From positions 3,883 through 67,882 of the forward strand of contig NZ_SSNW01000018.1 in the NCBI RefSeq assembly GCF_004801315.1: a stretch of 64,000 bases of DNA. Reading direction: 5' to 3'. Positions 34,814 through 46,509 of the stretch are shown here, in pieces. This DNA comes from Deinococcus sp. Arct2-2 (lineage in GTDB: Bacteria > Deinococcota > Deinococci > Deinococcales > Deinococcaceae). The stretch's first letter is position 1. Each line of letters begins with the position of its first letter. Made by a program: the position numbers and the translations under genes. The notes under the pieces are model-generated. The model searched no databases. It was given only the letters and a program-made list of their open reading frames with translations, and had not been told where the DNA came from.

Positions 34814-37800
34814 ATGTACGAGTCGGTCAAGCGCAAGGGGGCAACATCGCAAACGGTCTTGCCCCAGTGGGTTGTCCCGGCTCCGGTTGAGCCACTTCCA
34901 AACCCGACAGAGGCGGTTCAGCGGGCCTTGACGGCCCACACCTTCCGGCCCGTTTCGGCGCAACGCCGTGCAACACAGCCGGTCTTGCAGGCCAGCCAAT
35001 ACGAACAGCGCGAAGTCCAGCGATTGGCCACCGAGCAGGCCGCGGTACAACGCCAACTTGATGTGTTGCCTCCCCTGCTTCCTGCGACGTTATCTGCTGC
35101 CTTACAACGGCAACACACTCCTGCTTCCCCACCCCTGAAACCGCAATCGCCTGCCGAGTGGGTGACGGTGATGCGGTTTCAGGCTGAGCAAGCCGAAAGC
35201 CGCTTGATGGACGTGCATCAAGCGGGGCAGTTTACGGCCCTGTAACGGCAGGTGGCGCAGGTCTTGCAGCAGGGGTACCGGCAAGACCGTCAGCCTCCAG
35301 CAGTGCGTCAAGCCCACTACGCTGAGCATCTGGTGGCTCTACAGCGACATCCCGCCAGTGGGCAGGTGGCCCGCGCCGTGATGGCGCTGATTCCTGCAGG
35401 CGAACGGCCCGCCTTGCAACGAGCAGTGGAGACCGCTCTCCAGAGGCAAGCCGAGCAAGATGCTCAGGATCAAGTGGCACTGACTCAGCAGACCTTGCAA
35501 CGCAAGAAAGCGGAACTAGAAGCTGAAGCGTTGCAGCCTGTCCTGCAACGGATTCAAGCGCGGCGTGGGAGCGGCAATCCATTGCCCGCTGCGATCCTGC
35601 GCCACCTTAAACAAGGCCTGAACCACGACCTGAGCCGAGTGCGCATTCATGACGACGCCGAAGCGGATCTGTTGGCAAAGAAGGTCAATGCCTTAGCCTT
35701 TACCACCGGGACTGACATCTACTTTCGTAGCGGCCAGTTCAATCCCAATACCCAGAGTGGTCTTGAACTCCTCGCGCACGAAGCCACCCACACGGTGCAG
35801 CAGAGTAAGGGCAATGTCAAGGCGGGCGTTGATCCCGATGCAGGCTTGGAGAGCGAAGCCCGGCGGATGGGCAAGAAGTTGGCGACGCTCCCCGTCAAAC
35901 AGGCCCCCACTCCCCATGCGCCGGGCATCTACACCCATGCTTCTGCCCTGACACGGGTTCAAACAGGAGCCGCCCAAGCCCTCTCCCTTAAGCCCTTGAC
36001 GGATCTCCAACCCCAAGCCGTGCAACGCTTTGGCAATCCGTTGACGTGGGTGGCCGATCAGGCCAAATCCGGTCTCGCCTCTGCCCTGACCGCGATTCCC
36101 GGCTACCGGGAACTCACCATGGCTTTTGGCAAAGATTTGGTCACCGGTAAAACGATGGCGGCCAATCCTCATGCCATTCTCGATGCCCTCGCAGGCTGGG
36201 TGCCGGGGCCACTGAAAGACGTCCTCAAAGCCCTGAAAGAGACTGGGGCGATTCCCAAGGCATGGGCGTGGTTCAAAGCCGAGCTCGGCAAACTGGATTT
36301 GGGTGGCGCACTGGGGGAAGTCGGCAAGGCCATCAGCAAGGCGGATCTGGGAGCCGCCAAGACCGCCATCACCCGCCGCATCAGTGGCCTGAAGGCGTTG
36401 ATCGTCGGCAGTGCCCACAAGATCGCTGAGATTGGGTTGACCGCTCTGACAGCAGGCTTAGCCCCAGTGGGGCAACAGGTCATCGCCAAGTTGCGGGGCA
36501 GTGGTGACCTGATCCTGCAAGTCCTGAAAAACCCAGCCAAGTTTGCCGGTCATTTGCTGGGGGCTTTGAAAGGGGGCTTCAGCCGCTTTGCCCAAAACGC
36601 CCCCAAGCACCTGCAGAACGGCTTAGGGCAATGGCTCACCGGGGCCAGTGGCATTGCCTTCCCCGCCAAGTTGGATCTGCAAGGCGTGTTCCTGACGGCC
36701 CTGAGTGTCATGGGCTTGACGTATCAGGCCATGCGGGGCCGCTTGGTCAAAAGCCTCGGGCCGAATGGCGAAAAACAAGTGCGCCAGGCTGAAGGCACGC
36801 TGGACACCTTGAAAACCCTGAAGGGTGGCCTGCATAAGGCGTCTGAGATCAAGGCCAATCAGAGCAGCATCAGCAGCGAAGTCGCCAGCAATCTGAAGAC
36901 AGAAGTGACCAAAAGCGTGGTCATGGCAGGCATCACCAAAGTGGCGACGATGCTCATTCCCGGCGGCGGCTTTGTGAACGCCCTGATCGGGGCGTTCCGC
37001 AGTGTGCAGTTCCTCGTGCAGCAAGGGCAACAGCTCATGGGCGTGGTGACCAGTGCCCTCGCCAGCGTCAGTGCGATTGCGGCGGGCAACATCGGCGCAG
37101 CGATCACGGGCATCGAAAGCACCCTGGCCCGCAGCATTCCGGTGGCGCTGGGCTTCTTGGGCAAACTGCTGGGCCTCGGCAATCTGGGGGCTAAGATCAA
37201 GGCCGTCATCAATAAAGTGCGGGGCAAGCTGGACCGGGTACTGGATAAGGTGGTGGCCCGCATCAAAGCCTTGGTCGTCAAGACAACTGGAGCAGCCCGG
37301 AGCGCCGGGCGAACGGTGGCAACCAGTGCGCAGACCGTGGCCGCACGGACCCGGGCCTTGGTTACCGGTCTTTTTGGCCGCAAGTCGTTCCGGGGCGGTG
37401 GGGAACAGCACAGCGTTTGGGCAGAGATCAAACCCAACAACGTGAAGTTGATGATCGCTTCGACGCCCAAAGAAGCCAGTGAACAACTGCTGTTCTTCGC
37501 TCAACAAGCTCGCGCCAGTCTGGGGGCGGATCCGCGCCAAGTCTTTAATAAATCCATTCAGCCGCATTTGGCCTATGGCTTGGGGCAAGTGAAGCTGGAA
37601 AAGCAGGCCCTGCTGACCGCCACGACCACCTTGCCTGTGGCTGAGCGGGAAGCCAAAATCGAAATGGGTATGCGTGCCAGCAACATCACGGCGCGGGTAG
37701 CCCGTCATGCACAGAAATTGCTCGATGAAATCAACGCTCATGCGGGCGGCACGCACACCATGAGTCCCGTCACGCTGACGTTCAACCGGGTACCGACCAG

Positions 37801-38332
37801 CCGGGGTGCCACTCGCCGCTATGACCAACAGGAACTGGCCCTGCAACTCGCTGAACAGGAAAACGCCCTCAAACGGATGACGGTTGCCGAATGGCTGCGC
37901 CGCTATCCTTTCTATCCAGGAGCAGCGAGGTCAACTCGTCAAAACGTTCAAACCTCGGATGCCAGCGCCCGCACCCGCTACCGGGAAGCAGAGGGAGCGC
38001 GGCTGGAACTCCAGCTGACGGCCCGCTTGACGCGGCAATATCTGGCCGAAGGACAGTCCGCTCGCCAAGCCGCCTTGCAAGCCCGACAAGACGCCAAAAC
38101 CCGCGTTGCCACCTTCATCGCCACCCAAGCCGCGCTTCACATGCCCGATAAAATTGCTGGTGGAGATTATCTCTTAGACATTCAAGGTCTCGGAAACAGC
38201 GACGTCAACAGCTTTTTGGGAACACAATGGAACTCGGGCGGAAAAATTGTGCAGTTGAAAGCGGCATGTGATGCCGTTCCCAACGCTGACCGGGCCACCA
38301 GCTATGTGAATGTGCACTTGGTATTGAGGTGA
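34814..38332 (+). pseudogene. DUF4157-Ntox15 effector with in-frame TAA, right copy
   Basis: Identical to 21787-25305 on the opposite strand. The TAA is at 35243-35245 and a possible internal GTG start is at 35252. Both copies sharing the stop means that it arose before the duplication, or that both copies were homogenised. Confidence 0.82.
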
Positions 38333-38334
38333 AG

Positions 38335-38952
38335 ATGAAGCAACCCATTGACCTGCTGCACTTTGAGATCTTGACGGAAGAATTTGGCTGCGACCCTTAC
38401 GAAGATGTTTTACCTGCCACCCTCCAGACCTATCAGCACAGCCTGCCCGCCGTGCTGCTGGCGATCTGGGAGAACCATGGGCTCACGTCCCATGGACAGG
38501 GCGAACTGTGGTTCACGAATCCAGACGACTTCAAAGAGATCATCCGCGCATTTTTTGGCCCTCAGCGTGAATTTTTGGTGTTCGCTCGCACCTCCTATGG
38601 AGATTTGTATGCGGTGCTTCAAGAGCAGCTCTACCTGATCCACCCTCAAATTGCCCGTGCCATGCATTTTGGCGAGTGGGAACTCCTTGAGCCGATGATC
38701 TCCGGCACCTTGATTCGGGAAGGCAGCCAAACACACCGGGAGCACCTCCGGGCACTGAAAAAACTCGGCCCCCTCAAAGCCGATCAGATGTACGGGTATG
38801 TTCCGGTGTTGGCTCTCGGTGGGAACGGCAGTCTCAAAGAAACAAAAATTGTTCCGCTGCGCGAATACCTGTTGATGGTTGCCGATATCGCCACCTCAGC
38901 TGTGCGTGAAGGCTGGAATCCTCTGGGGCTTCCAACGGAGTCGGCACCCTAG
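38335..38952 (+). CDS. Tdi1-like immunity protein, right copy
   Basis: Identical to 21167-21784. It stays intact in both arms although the effector gene is interrupted, as expected if some toxin activity or incoming toxin still has to be neutralised. Confidence 0.82.
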   Translation: MKQPIDLLHFEILTEEFGCDPYEDVLPATLQTYQHSLPAVLLAIWENHGLTSHGQGELWFTNPDDFKEIIRAFFGPQREFLVFARTSYGDLYAVLQEQLYLIHPQIARAMHFGEWELLEPMISGTLIREGSQTHREHLRALKKLGPLKADQMYGYVPVLALGGNGSLKETKIVPLREYLLMVADIATSAVREGWNPLGLPTESAP

Positions 38953-38984
38953 AGAGCATGGAGTGGGCAGAGCGGATGATTTGA

Positions 38985-39323
38985 CGCGGCCGTGTTGCTG
39001 CCGTTCCTGACCTTACAGGGACGATGGGATTGAGAAGCAGGGGCTCAGAGTGCGGCTTCAAGATGTTTCGGGCCTTTAGCGCTGCATCCTACGGAGCGTT
39101 GCGTGGCCACATCCCCTCGGTCAAGGCTGGGACTGCTTCACCCTCTCTACAGCGGCTCTGGGAGTAAGGCCAGCTGGAACTGGATGTGGTGAAGCAGAGC
39201 ATGGCCTCCCTCGCCAAGTTTTCGAAGGGTGGGAACGTCGCGGCTAACACCGCCATTGAGACGGCTTTGATGCAGGCCACGGCACCGCTGCGCCTCTTGT
39301 CCGATATTTTGGATGGCGGATGA
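38985..39323 (+). pseudogene. Orphan polymorphic-toxin tail, right copy
   Basis: Mirror of 20796-21134, with TAA at 39165-39167 and the final TGA overlapping the next ATG. Confidence 0.55.
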
Positions 39324-39880
39324 ACGTTCAAGAACTCAGGACGGCCTGTGAGCGCTGGACGCCCTTTGAGGATGCCTCTCCAGCATTGATCACCGCACTG
39401 GAGGTATGCCTTGATGAGCCGAACACTGAACTGGACACGTTGTTCCGCGACGTGGTGTACGCCTTCAACGAAGCATCGGATGGCTTCTGGATCAACTACG
39501 CTATCCAGTACGCTCCCCAAGCCAAAGAGCCGGAAACTGCGTTGGAGTATCTGGAGTACATCGTGGGGCATCCAGAACTCTACGGTGTCTTGGGAGGACG
39601 TTTCAGCGCCGCCGCGAGTACCTTGGGCAAGGTCGCGCCCTATCCAAACGCTGCTTTACGGCAACTGATGACCCAGCCCGAGACCGGGAACGAGGAAGCC
39701 GACTTTGATGTGCAGTATGCGCGTGCGGCAGCCTTTGGAGCTTACGTCATGACCGCAACCAGCTTTGAGTATGGCCTCGAGGCAGGACGCGCCATCCGGG
39801 ACAAGGGCGAGCAGCCAACGCTGGAGAAAGCCGAAGCCCTGATTCGGGCTTGGCCCGGCTCTTGCGACTCCAAGTCTTAA
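39320..39880 (+). CDS. Putative immunity protein, right copy
   Basis: Identical 186-residue product to 20239-20799, coupled to the toxin tail by ATGA. Confidence 0.6.
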   Translation: MNVQELRTACERWTPFEDASPALITALEVCLDEPNTELDTLFRDVVYAFNEASDGFWINYAIQYAPQAKEPETALEYLEYIVGHPELYGVLGGRFSAAASTLGKVAPYPNAALRQLMTQPETGNEEADFDVQYARAAAFGAYVMTATSFEYGLEAGRAIRDKGEQPTLEKAEALIRAWPGSCDSKS

Positions 39881-40161
39881 CTCAGCAGGCCCAACAGTGG
39901 GACAACTTGAGGACAGCTCACCCTGAATTCAGAGCAGTGAGGGCCAATGCTCATGGCGTAAGTGAGGCTGTGGACACTGAATGGCAGTGCAAAAACCTGT
40001 GGAGTGAATCAGGATAAAGGCAACAGGCTTGTGCAACAGGAAAAGGCCGTGTCCATCACTGTTTTCCTCTCGTTGAGAAAGCTTCCCTTTCGCACTGCCC
40101 CCCGACTCATTGTTTTCTCATTCTGAAGGGCGGCATCGGATGCCCTCGCTAGGTTAAGTCC

Positions 40162-40764
40162 TCATAACCAGCCCTTCTCCCGCGCCCGCTTTGCTGCCTC
40201 GGCGCGGTTGGCAGCTCCCAGCTTGCTGATCGCTTCCGACAGGTAGTTTCTGACCGTGCCTTCGGACAGGCCGAGGCCGGCAGCGATGGCGGCGGTCGAG
40301 GTGCCGCTCTCGGCTTCGCGCAGCACTTGCCGTTCTCGCTCGGTCAGGGGGTCAGGGTCGTCCCACGCGCGTTCTGCCAGGGCGGGGGCAATGGCGCGGC
40401 CCCCGCCCTGCACCTGGCGGATGGCCTGTGCAAGCTGGGTGGCGGGCGCGTCCTTGAGCAAATACCCGCGTGCCCCGGCGTCCAGTGCCCGGCGGAGGTA
40501 GCCGCTGCGGGCAAAGGTCGTCACGATGATCACGCGCACGGCGGGGTAGTCTTCGCGCACACGGGCAGCCAGATCCAGCCCGCTCAAGCGCGGCATTTCT
40601 ATATCGGTCACGAGGACATCGGGCAACAGGGTGCGAACCAGTTCCAGCGCCGCCTCGCCGTCGGTGGCCGTGCCCACCACGCTGAGATCGTCTTCCAGAG
40701 ACAGCAGGGCGGACAGCGCCCCCAGCACCATCGACTGATCTTCGGCCAGCAAGACGCGGATCAC
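40162..40764 (-). CDS. LuxR-family response regulator, right copy
   Basis: Identical to 19355-19957 (Asp 54 receiver, LuxR helix-turn-helix). Confidence 0.93.
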   Translation of the reverse strand: MIRVLLAEDQSMVLGALSALLSLEDDLSVVGTATDGEAALELVRTLLPDVLVTDIEMPRLSGLDLAARVREDYPAVRVIIVTTFARSGYLRRALDAGARGYLLKDAPATQLAQAIRQVQGGGRAIAPALAERAWDDPDPLTERERQVLREAESGTSTAAIAAGLGLSEGTVRNYLSEAISKLGAANRAEAAKRAREKGWL

Positions 40765-41909
40765 AGGCGCAGTCCGTCTGGCAGAAGGTCGCGTGCAGAC
40801 TCGTCCGCTTCGGGGCCGGGCAGGTCGGCGGTCAGGGTCGTGCCCGCTGTGCCGTCGCGGGTCAGGCTGCCGCCCAGCGCCCTCAACCGCTCACGCATCC
40901 CGGTCAGGCCGCTGCCTTCGGGCGTCTGGCCGCCGATGCCGTCATCTTTGATGACCAGTCGGTGACCGCGTGGCGTGGGCGTCAGCGTAATCCTGACCTC
41001 GTGGGCGCGGGCGTGGCGCACTACATTCGTCACCGCCTCGCGCAGCAGCATGGCCGCGCTGGCTTCAGTGCGGGCGGGCAATTCCGGTAGAGCCTCGGTC
41101 ACGGTCAGGCGCACGCCCGCCGCGTCCAGCGCCACCTTGGCACGGGCCAGTTCGGCATTCAGGCCGCTGCCCCGGTAGCCCTGCACGGCGGCCCTCACCT
41201 CGGTCAGGGCGTCTCTGCTGATGCGCTCCACTTCGCGGATTTCCTGTGCGGCGCGGGACGGATCGCGCTCTGTCAGGCGGGCGGCCAACTCGCTTTTCAG
41301 CACGATCACGCTGAGGGTGTGGCCCAGTAGATCATGCAGGTCGCGGGCAATCCGTTCGCGTTCGGCGTCGGCGGCCAGGCGCTCGTTTTCGCGCTGCACC
41401 TGCGCCAGCCGTGCACCCGCGACGCGCTGGGCATAACTGGCGTGGTTGGCATAGGCCGCCACCAGGGTAAACAGCAGGTTGGGGGCCAGCCACCACAGGT
41501 CGTCGGGGCGGTACGTGCCTGTCCAGAAGGGCCACACCATCACCGTCATGTTCAGGAAGGCCAGCCAGAACGCGGTGCCTGTGCGCCCCTGAAATCCGAT
41601 CATGCTGGCCCCGTAGATCAGGAATGTGGTGGCCGTTCCCCCGATCACCGGAAGCAGCACGAAATAGCTGGCCAGCGACAAGGCCCAGCCTACCACTGCC
41701 CAGGATTGCTGCACCTGTGCGCTGCGGAGGCCGGGCCAGAAGACCCGCAAATACAGAACGATGAACCCGGTGATCAGGGCCAGAAACAGGGCCACCTGTA
41801 GCGGGCTGCGCGGCACTTCCCAGAAGCTGCCCAGCGGGAAGACCAGAAACCCCAGCCAGATCAGCGGGAAAAAATCCCAGATGTTGAGGCGGCGAGAGCG
41901 GGTAGCCAT
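40761..41909 (-). CDS. Sensor histidine kinase, right copy
   Basis: Identical to 18210-19358 (phosphoacceptor His 192). Confidence 0.93.
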   Translation of the reverse strand: MATRSRRLNIWDFFPLIWLGFLVFPLGSFWEVPRSPLQVALFLALITGFIVLYLRVFWPGLRSAQVQQSWAVVGWALSLASYFVLLPVIGGTATTFLIYGASMIGFQGRTGTAFWLAFLNMTVMVWPFWTGTYRPDDLWWLAPNLLFTLVAAYANHASYAQRVAGARLAQVQRENERLAADAERERIARDLHDLLGHTLSVIVLKSELAARLTERDPSRAAQEIREVERISRDALTEVRAAVQGYRGSGLNAELARAKVALDAAGVRLTVTEALPELPARTEASAAMLLREAVTNVVRHARAHEVRITLTPTPRGHRLVIKDDGIGGQTPEGSGLTGMRERLRALGGSLTRDGTAGTTLTADLPGPEADESARDLLPDGLRL

Positions 41910-41911
41910 AG

Positions 41912-42565
41912 TCAGGGTTGGGTGAGTTCGTGGAGAGAACGGGCATCGGAAGGGGTGAGGGTAAACTGATCGAAGGTCGCCTGAAATCCGGCCCGCTGTG
42001 GGCTACAGGCCATCACGCCCACCCGGACTGGCAGAGTCGGCGGAAAATAGGCCAGTCTGAGCAATGTCCAGGCGGTGGGGGCAGGCGCAGATTCCGTGGA
42101 GTCTGGACGGGCATGGACGATCACAGCGTCGGCCCGCCGGATCACCCGGAACCAAACGGCGGCGTGGGCCTCGGCAGGCATCACACTCCAGTCTGAAAAA
42201 TCGCGGGTCAGGACGGCGCTCCATTGCTGCCGCTGCTGCCCGTTCTGCTCCACGTACTCCACGCCTGCTTTGAGCCAGTGGGTATCGTCGGCCCACACCA
42301 TCAGGCCCGCCTGATCGTACAATTGCAGGTATTCGCCGCGCACGCGCACACAAGCCGTAAATTCTGAGGGCGCTGCTTGCAGCAGGGCATGACCGTTGCT
42401 GTGCGTAAACCCGTAATGGGTGGCCTGCCAAAAATCCGTCTGGTCGCCCGTGCGTACCTCTAACGCTCCGTCTGCCGTCACTTGGGCCTGCGGCGGCGCG
42501 TGCTGCCAGCTCATGCCTGACCAAGGCGTCTGGAGCACGTCGGTGGCTGGAAGTCCATCTAACAT
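41912..42565 (-). CDS. DUF1349 domain-containing protein, right copy
   Basis: Identical to 17554-18207. Confidence 0.8.
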   Translation of the reverse strand: MLDGLPATDVLQTPWSGMSWQHAPPQAQVTADGALEVRTGDQTDFWQATHYGFTHSNGHALLQAAPSEFTACVRVRGEYLQLYDQAGLMVWADDTHWLKAGVEYVEQNGQQRQQWSAVLTRDFSDWSVMPAEAHAAVWFRVIRRADAVIVHARPDSTESAPAPTAWTLLRLAYFPPTLPVRVGVMACSPQRAGFQATFDQFTLTPSDARSLHELTQP

Positions 42566-42605
42566 AGGAAAAGTATCCTCCTTTCTTCAGAGCGTTTTTG
42601 CCTTT

Positions 42606-42731
42606 TACGTATTGATCCTGATTGGGCTGAGCAACCCCCAGTTGGCTTCGCAGCCAGCCCTTGTCCTCCCCTTAAGGGGGGTTTTGTTGCCCAGCCTTCA
42701 AAGACTTGGCAACCTAGGCAAGGATCAAGAA
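42606..42731. repeat. Imperfect inverted-repeat element, right copy
   Basis: Mirror of 17388-17513, between the permease and DUF1349 genes. Confidence 0.5.
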
Positions 42732-42793
42732 CAGAACACCACTGGAAAAACGAGCCAAAAGGCCATTCAGAACGCTGTTCCCACCGCCCCCGC

Positions 42794-43615
42794 TTACTGC
42801 CCCCGCGCCTCATCTCGCTTCATGGCCCACACGGCCACACTGCCGAAGACCAGCGTAAAGCCCGCCAGCCACAGCCAATGCGTCAGGTCGTGAGACGTGT
42901 CATGGGCCACGGCGCTCCAGCCCAACTGCGCGAGGTGATAGCCCGGCAGGTACGGCGCGGCCCGCTGCACCACGTCCGGCAACCCGTCCAGCGGCACGAA
43001 CAGGCCCGATGCGAACGACACCAGCACGCTCAGCACATTGGCCATCACGCTGGCGGCCGCCGGATTGACCAGAAAGCCGATGCACAGGCCCAAGGCGATC
43101 AGCGGAACCATGCCCAGGAGCAGCTTGCCCAGCACCGTGAGGGCCAGACCCAGCGGCAGGGTCACGCCGCCTGCAACGTGCGCGAAGGAGTACAGCAGCG
43201 TGAGACTGAGAGCGCTGAACAGCAGCGCAGCCAAAATCTTTGCGGCAAAATACAGCGGCGCAGGCAGCGGCGAGGCCCGCAGCAGCCTCAACCAACCGCC
43301 CGTGCGCTCTATGGCCACCGCTGCCCCGAACGAGAACAGGGCGAGGCTCAGGAGCGCGTAGGTACCGAAACTGACCAGCAGATAGTGGCCCACGTTCACG
43401 CCGCTATCGGTGGTTTCGCGCACGTTGGGCAGACCGAACAGGGCAAACCACAGGATCGGAAAGCCCAGCGTACCGACGGCAAACATGGGATTGCGGGCCA
43501 TGCGCCGCAGTTCGGCCAGCACCAGTTGCGCCAGCGCGGGCAGCAGCGGCGCACGGCGGCCAGAGGAAACGGCGAGGCGGGGCAGGGTGGGGGCAGGCGT
43601 GCTGGGCGTCGTCAT
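42794..43615 (-). CDS. ABC-2 type permease, right copy
   Basis: Identical to 16504-17325. Confidence 0.9.
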   Translation of the reverse strand: MTTPSTPAPTLPRLAVSSGRRAPLLPALAQLVLAELRRMARNPMFAVGTLGFPILWFALFGLPNVRETTDSGVNVGHYLLVSFGTYALLSLALFSFGAAVAIERTGGWLRLLRASPLPAPLYFAAKILAALLFSALSLTLLYSFAHVAGGVTLPLGLALTVLGKLLLGMVPLIALGLCIGFLVNPAAASVMANVLSVLVSFASGLFVPLDGLPDVVQRAAPYLPGYHLAQLGWSAVAHDTSHDLTHWLWLAGFTLVFGSVAVWAMKRDEARGQ

Positions 43616-43643
43616 GGGTCCAACCTCCGGGGCAATGAGGGAA

Positions 43644-44564
43644 TCAGGCTTTCAGGGCGTCGGGTGCGGTCAAGCTCAGGAAGGCGTCTTCGAGGCTGGC
43701 CCGGCTGACTTCCAGCTCCCGGAAGGTCACCCCTGCGTGGACCAGGGTCACCAACAGGGCTTCGGGTTCGCGGGTCCGCAGGGTGGCGCGGCCCGCTCCG
43801 TCCACCTCGGCGCTGTCGACTCCGGGCAGCGCCTGCAACTCGGCCAGCACGAGGTTGGAAGAAAAACGCACCCGCCCCGCCGCCACGCCGGAGCGCAGGC
43901 TGGCGGGGGTGCCGTCGGCCAGCAGGGTTCCGGCGTTCATGACCACCACGCGGTCGGCGGTGCGCTCGGCTTCCTCCAGATAGTGGGTGGTCAGCAAGAT
44001 GGTGCGGCCTTCCCGTTTCAGGCCGTCTACAGCGTGCCAGAAGGCGAGCCGGCTTCCGGCATCCATGCCGGTGGTCGGTTCATCCAGAAACAGCACTTGC
44101 GGGTTGCCCACCACTGCCAACGCGAAAGCGAGTCGCCGGGCCTGTCCGCCGCTCAACGCCCCGGCCCGCCGCGTGGCGACGCTGTGCAGGTCGGCCAATT
44201 CCAGCGCGGTGTCTACGCTGAGGGGTGCGGGATAGAGGCGGGCAAACAGCGTGACCGCCTCACGCACCGTGAGGGCCTGCGGGATGGCACTTTCCTGCGG
44301 CATGGACCCGGTGACGGTGCGTCCGCCCCCCGCTGCCGGGTTGCCGCCCAGCACCCGCACCACGCCCGCCGTGGGCCGCGCCAGCCCCAGCATCAGGCTG
44401 ATGGCAGTGGTTTTGCCCGCGCCGTTGGGGCCGAGCAGCGCGGTCAGTTCTCCGGCCCGGATGCCCAGGGTCAGGCCGCGCAGGGCCTCCACGGAGCCGA
44501 AGCGTTTACTCACGCCCACCAGTTCGACGGCGGGCGGAGGAGCGGCAGAGGCTGAATGGGTCAT
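43644..44564 (-). CDS. ABC transporter ATP-binding protein, right copy
   Basis: Identical to 15555-16475, with all ATP-binding motifs intact. Confidence 0.94.
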   Translation of the reverse strand: MTHSASAAPPPAVELVGVSKRFGSVEALRGLTLGIRAGELTALLGPNGAGKTTAISLMLGLARPTAGVVRVLGGNPAAGGGRTVTGSMPQESAIPQALTVREAVTLFARLYPAPLSVDTALELADLHSVATRRAGALSGGQARRLAFALAVVGNPQVLFLDEPTTGMDAGSRLAFWHAVDGLKREGRTILLTTHYLEEAERTADRVVVMNAGTLLADGTPASLRSGVAAGRVRFSSNLVLAELQALPGVDSAEVDGAGRATLRTREPEALLVTLVHAGVTFRELEVSRASLEDAFLSLTAPDALKA

Positions 44565-44676
44565 GCCCCCAGAGTGCGCGGTGTGACGGGCCGCTCCCAG
44601 TGCCTTGCGTCAGGGCGGCAACATGACAGGTGTCATATGCGGCGCTGTTGCCTCAGCTCTTATACGCGTCACGGCC

Positions 44677-44931
44677 TCAATCGCCTGAAACTCCTCGCGA
44701 AGGGTTTGAGTGCCCTTCCAGCTCTCCTGCGGGCAGATTGAGGTTGGTTCTTTCATCTTCTGCTCGCCGGTAGAGGCCGCTGAGGTGTTCGCGGTCGCCG
44801 GTTTGCCGCTTGAAGAGGACGGCGACGGTTTGGCCCTGTGCAGGCTGCAGTCCTTCGCGTTTCAGGGCGTCAATGGTAGCGAGGTCAGGGGGATGGGTTT
44901 GGTGGGAGGTGGGGAGTTTCTCTGTGGGCAT
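44677..44931 (-). CDS. Small hypothetical protein, right copy
   Basis: Identical to 15188-15442; coding status is equally uncertain. Confidence 0.35.
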   Translation of the reverse strand: MPTEKLPTSHQTHPPDLATIDALKREGLQPAQGQTVAVLFKRQTGDREHLSGLYRRAEDERTNLNLPAGELEGHSNPSRGVSGD

Positions 44932-45234
44932 GAGGGCGCCCTCCCGCCGGCTGGGGCGCGGGCGGGCACACAGTAGCCCTCCGTTTAGGTCTGCCAATCC
45001 TCCACTGGAGAGACAGCGGTCTGGTACTGCTCAAACACCCACTGTTCCGCCGCCCTCCGGGTCATGGTACAACTCTACTTCTAGGACACGTTCCAGGGCC
45101 GATGAAATCGACGTTCTTCCCACCTGATGATCAGAGGGGTCAGGTAACACACAGACGGTACGAGCCCGGTGTATACAAAAACGCACATCATGGAGTCAGG
45201 CCAGATGAGGACTTGCCAAGGGAGTACGGCGCAG

Positions 45235-46509
45235 ATGACCAAGCAAACCAATTGGGGAGGCAACTACACCTACCGCGCCGCGCGGTGGCACCATCCCCAT
45301 ACCGTTGAGGAGGTTCAAGATGTGGTGCGCCGCTCAGCACAGGTTCGGGTCTTAGGGACACGCCACTCCTTCAACGGAATCGCGGACACACCCGAAGACC
45401 TCATCTCCCTCAAACACCTGAACCGCGTCCTCGCGCTTGACGAAGGACAACAGACGGTCACGGTGGAGGGCGGCGTGCGGTACGGGGAACTGTGCCGATA
45501 TCTCGACGAGCGCGGCTGGGCACTGCACAACCTCGCCTCCCTGCCCCACCTTTCTGTGGCCGGCGCGTGCGCGACCGGCACCCACGGCTCCGGAAACCGC
45601 TCGCCAGGCCTGGCCGCCGCTGTGACGGCGATGAGCCTCGTCACAGCGGGTGGGCATGTGACCACCGTTTCGCGAGAGCAGGAGGGAGCGTCCTTTGAGG
45701 GCATGGTGGTAGGGCTGGGTGCCCTCGGAGTGGTGACCAGCCTCACATTGAAGGTCGAGCCCAGCTACCTGATGCGGCAGGACGTGTACGAACATCTGCC
45801 TCTGACGCAGCTCATCCAGCGTTTTGATCAGATCACCGGAAGCGCCGAGAGCGTGAGTCTCTTCACCGACTGGCGTGAGCCCCACGTTCAACAGGTGTGG
45901 CTCAAGCGCCGCGTTTCCCCGCAAGACACGTTCAAGCCTGATGCGGAATGGTTCGGGGCGACGCTGGCACAGCGCCACCTTCACCCGATTCACCATCTCT
46001 CGGCGGCGCCCTGCAATCAACAGCTCGGCATCCCAGGGCCCTGGTTTGACCGCCTGCCCCATTTCCGCGCCGCCCATACGCCCAGCAGCGGCCAGGAAGT
46101 GCAGAGCGAATACGTCCTGCCCCGTACGCACGCTCCCGCCGCCTTGTACGCCCTATCTGCGCTGGGAAAACGGCTGGCCCCCGTTCTCCTGATCTCGGAG
46201 GTACGAACCATCTCTGCCGACGAACTCTGGCTCAGCCCGTGTTACCACCAGGACAGCGTGAGCGTCCACTTCACCTGGCACCCAGATGAGCGGGCCGTGC
46301 GGGCCCTGCTGCCTGAGATCGAAAGAGAACTCGCGCCGTTCGGACCACGTCCGCACTGGGGGAAGGTCTTTACCCTGCCGCCTGCCCGGTTGGAGCACCT
46401 CTATCCGCGCCTGCCGGACTTCCGGCGACTGGTGACGACGTGGGATCCGGGAGGCAAGTTCCGTAACGACTTTTTGAACGCTTATGTGTTCGGGAACTCT
46501 TGCAAATGA
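45235..46509 (+). CDS. Alditol oxidase-like FAD protein, right copy
   Basis: Identical to 13610-14884, with the FAD-linking His 44 kept. Confidence 0.87.
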   Translation: MTKQTNWGGNYTYRAARWHHPHTVEEVQDVVRRSAQVRVLGTRHSFNGIADTPEDLISLKHLNRVLALDEGQQTVTVEGGVRYGELCRYLDERGWALHNLASLPHLSVAGACATGTHGSGNRSPGLAAAVTAMSLVTAGGHVTTVSREQEGASFEGMVVGLGALGVVTSLTLKVEPSYLMRQDVYEHLPLTQLIQRFDQITGSAESVSLFTDWREPHVQQVWLKRRVSPQDTFKPDAEWFGATLAQRHLHPIHHLSAAPCNQQLGIPGPWFDRLPHFRAAHTPSSGQEVQSEYVLPRTHAPAALYALSALGKRLAPVLLISEVRTISADELWLSPCYHQDSVSVHFTWHPDERAVRALLPEIERELAPFGPRPHWGKVFTLPPARLEHLYPRLPDFRRLVTTWDPGGKFRNDFLNAYVFGNSCK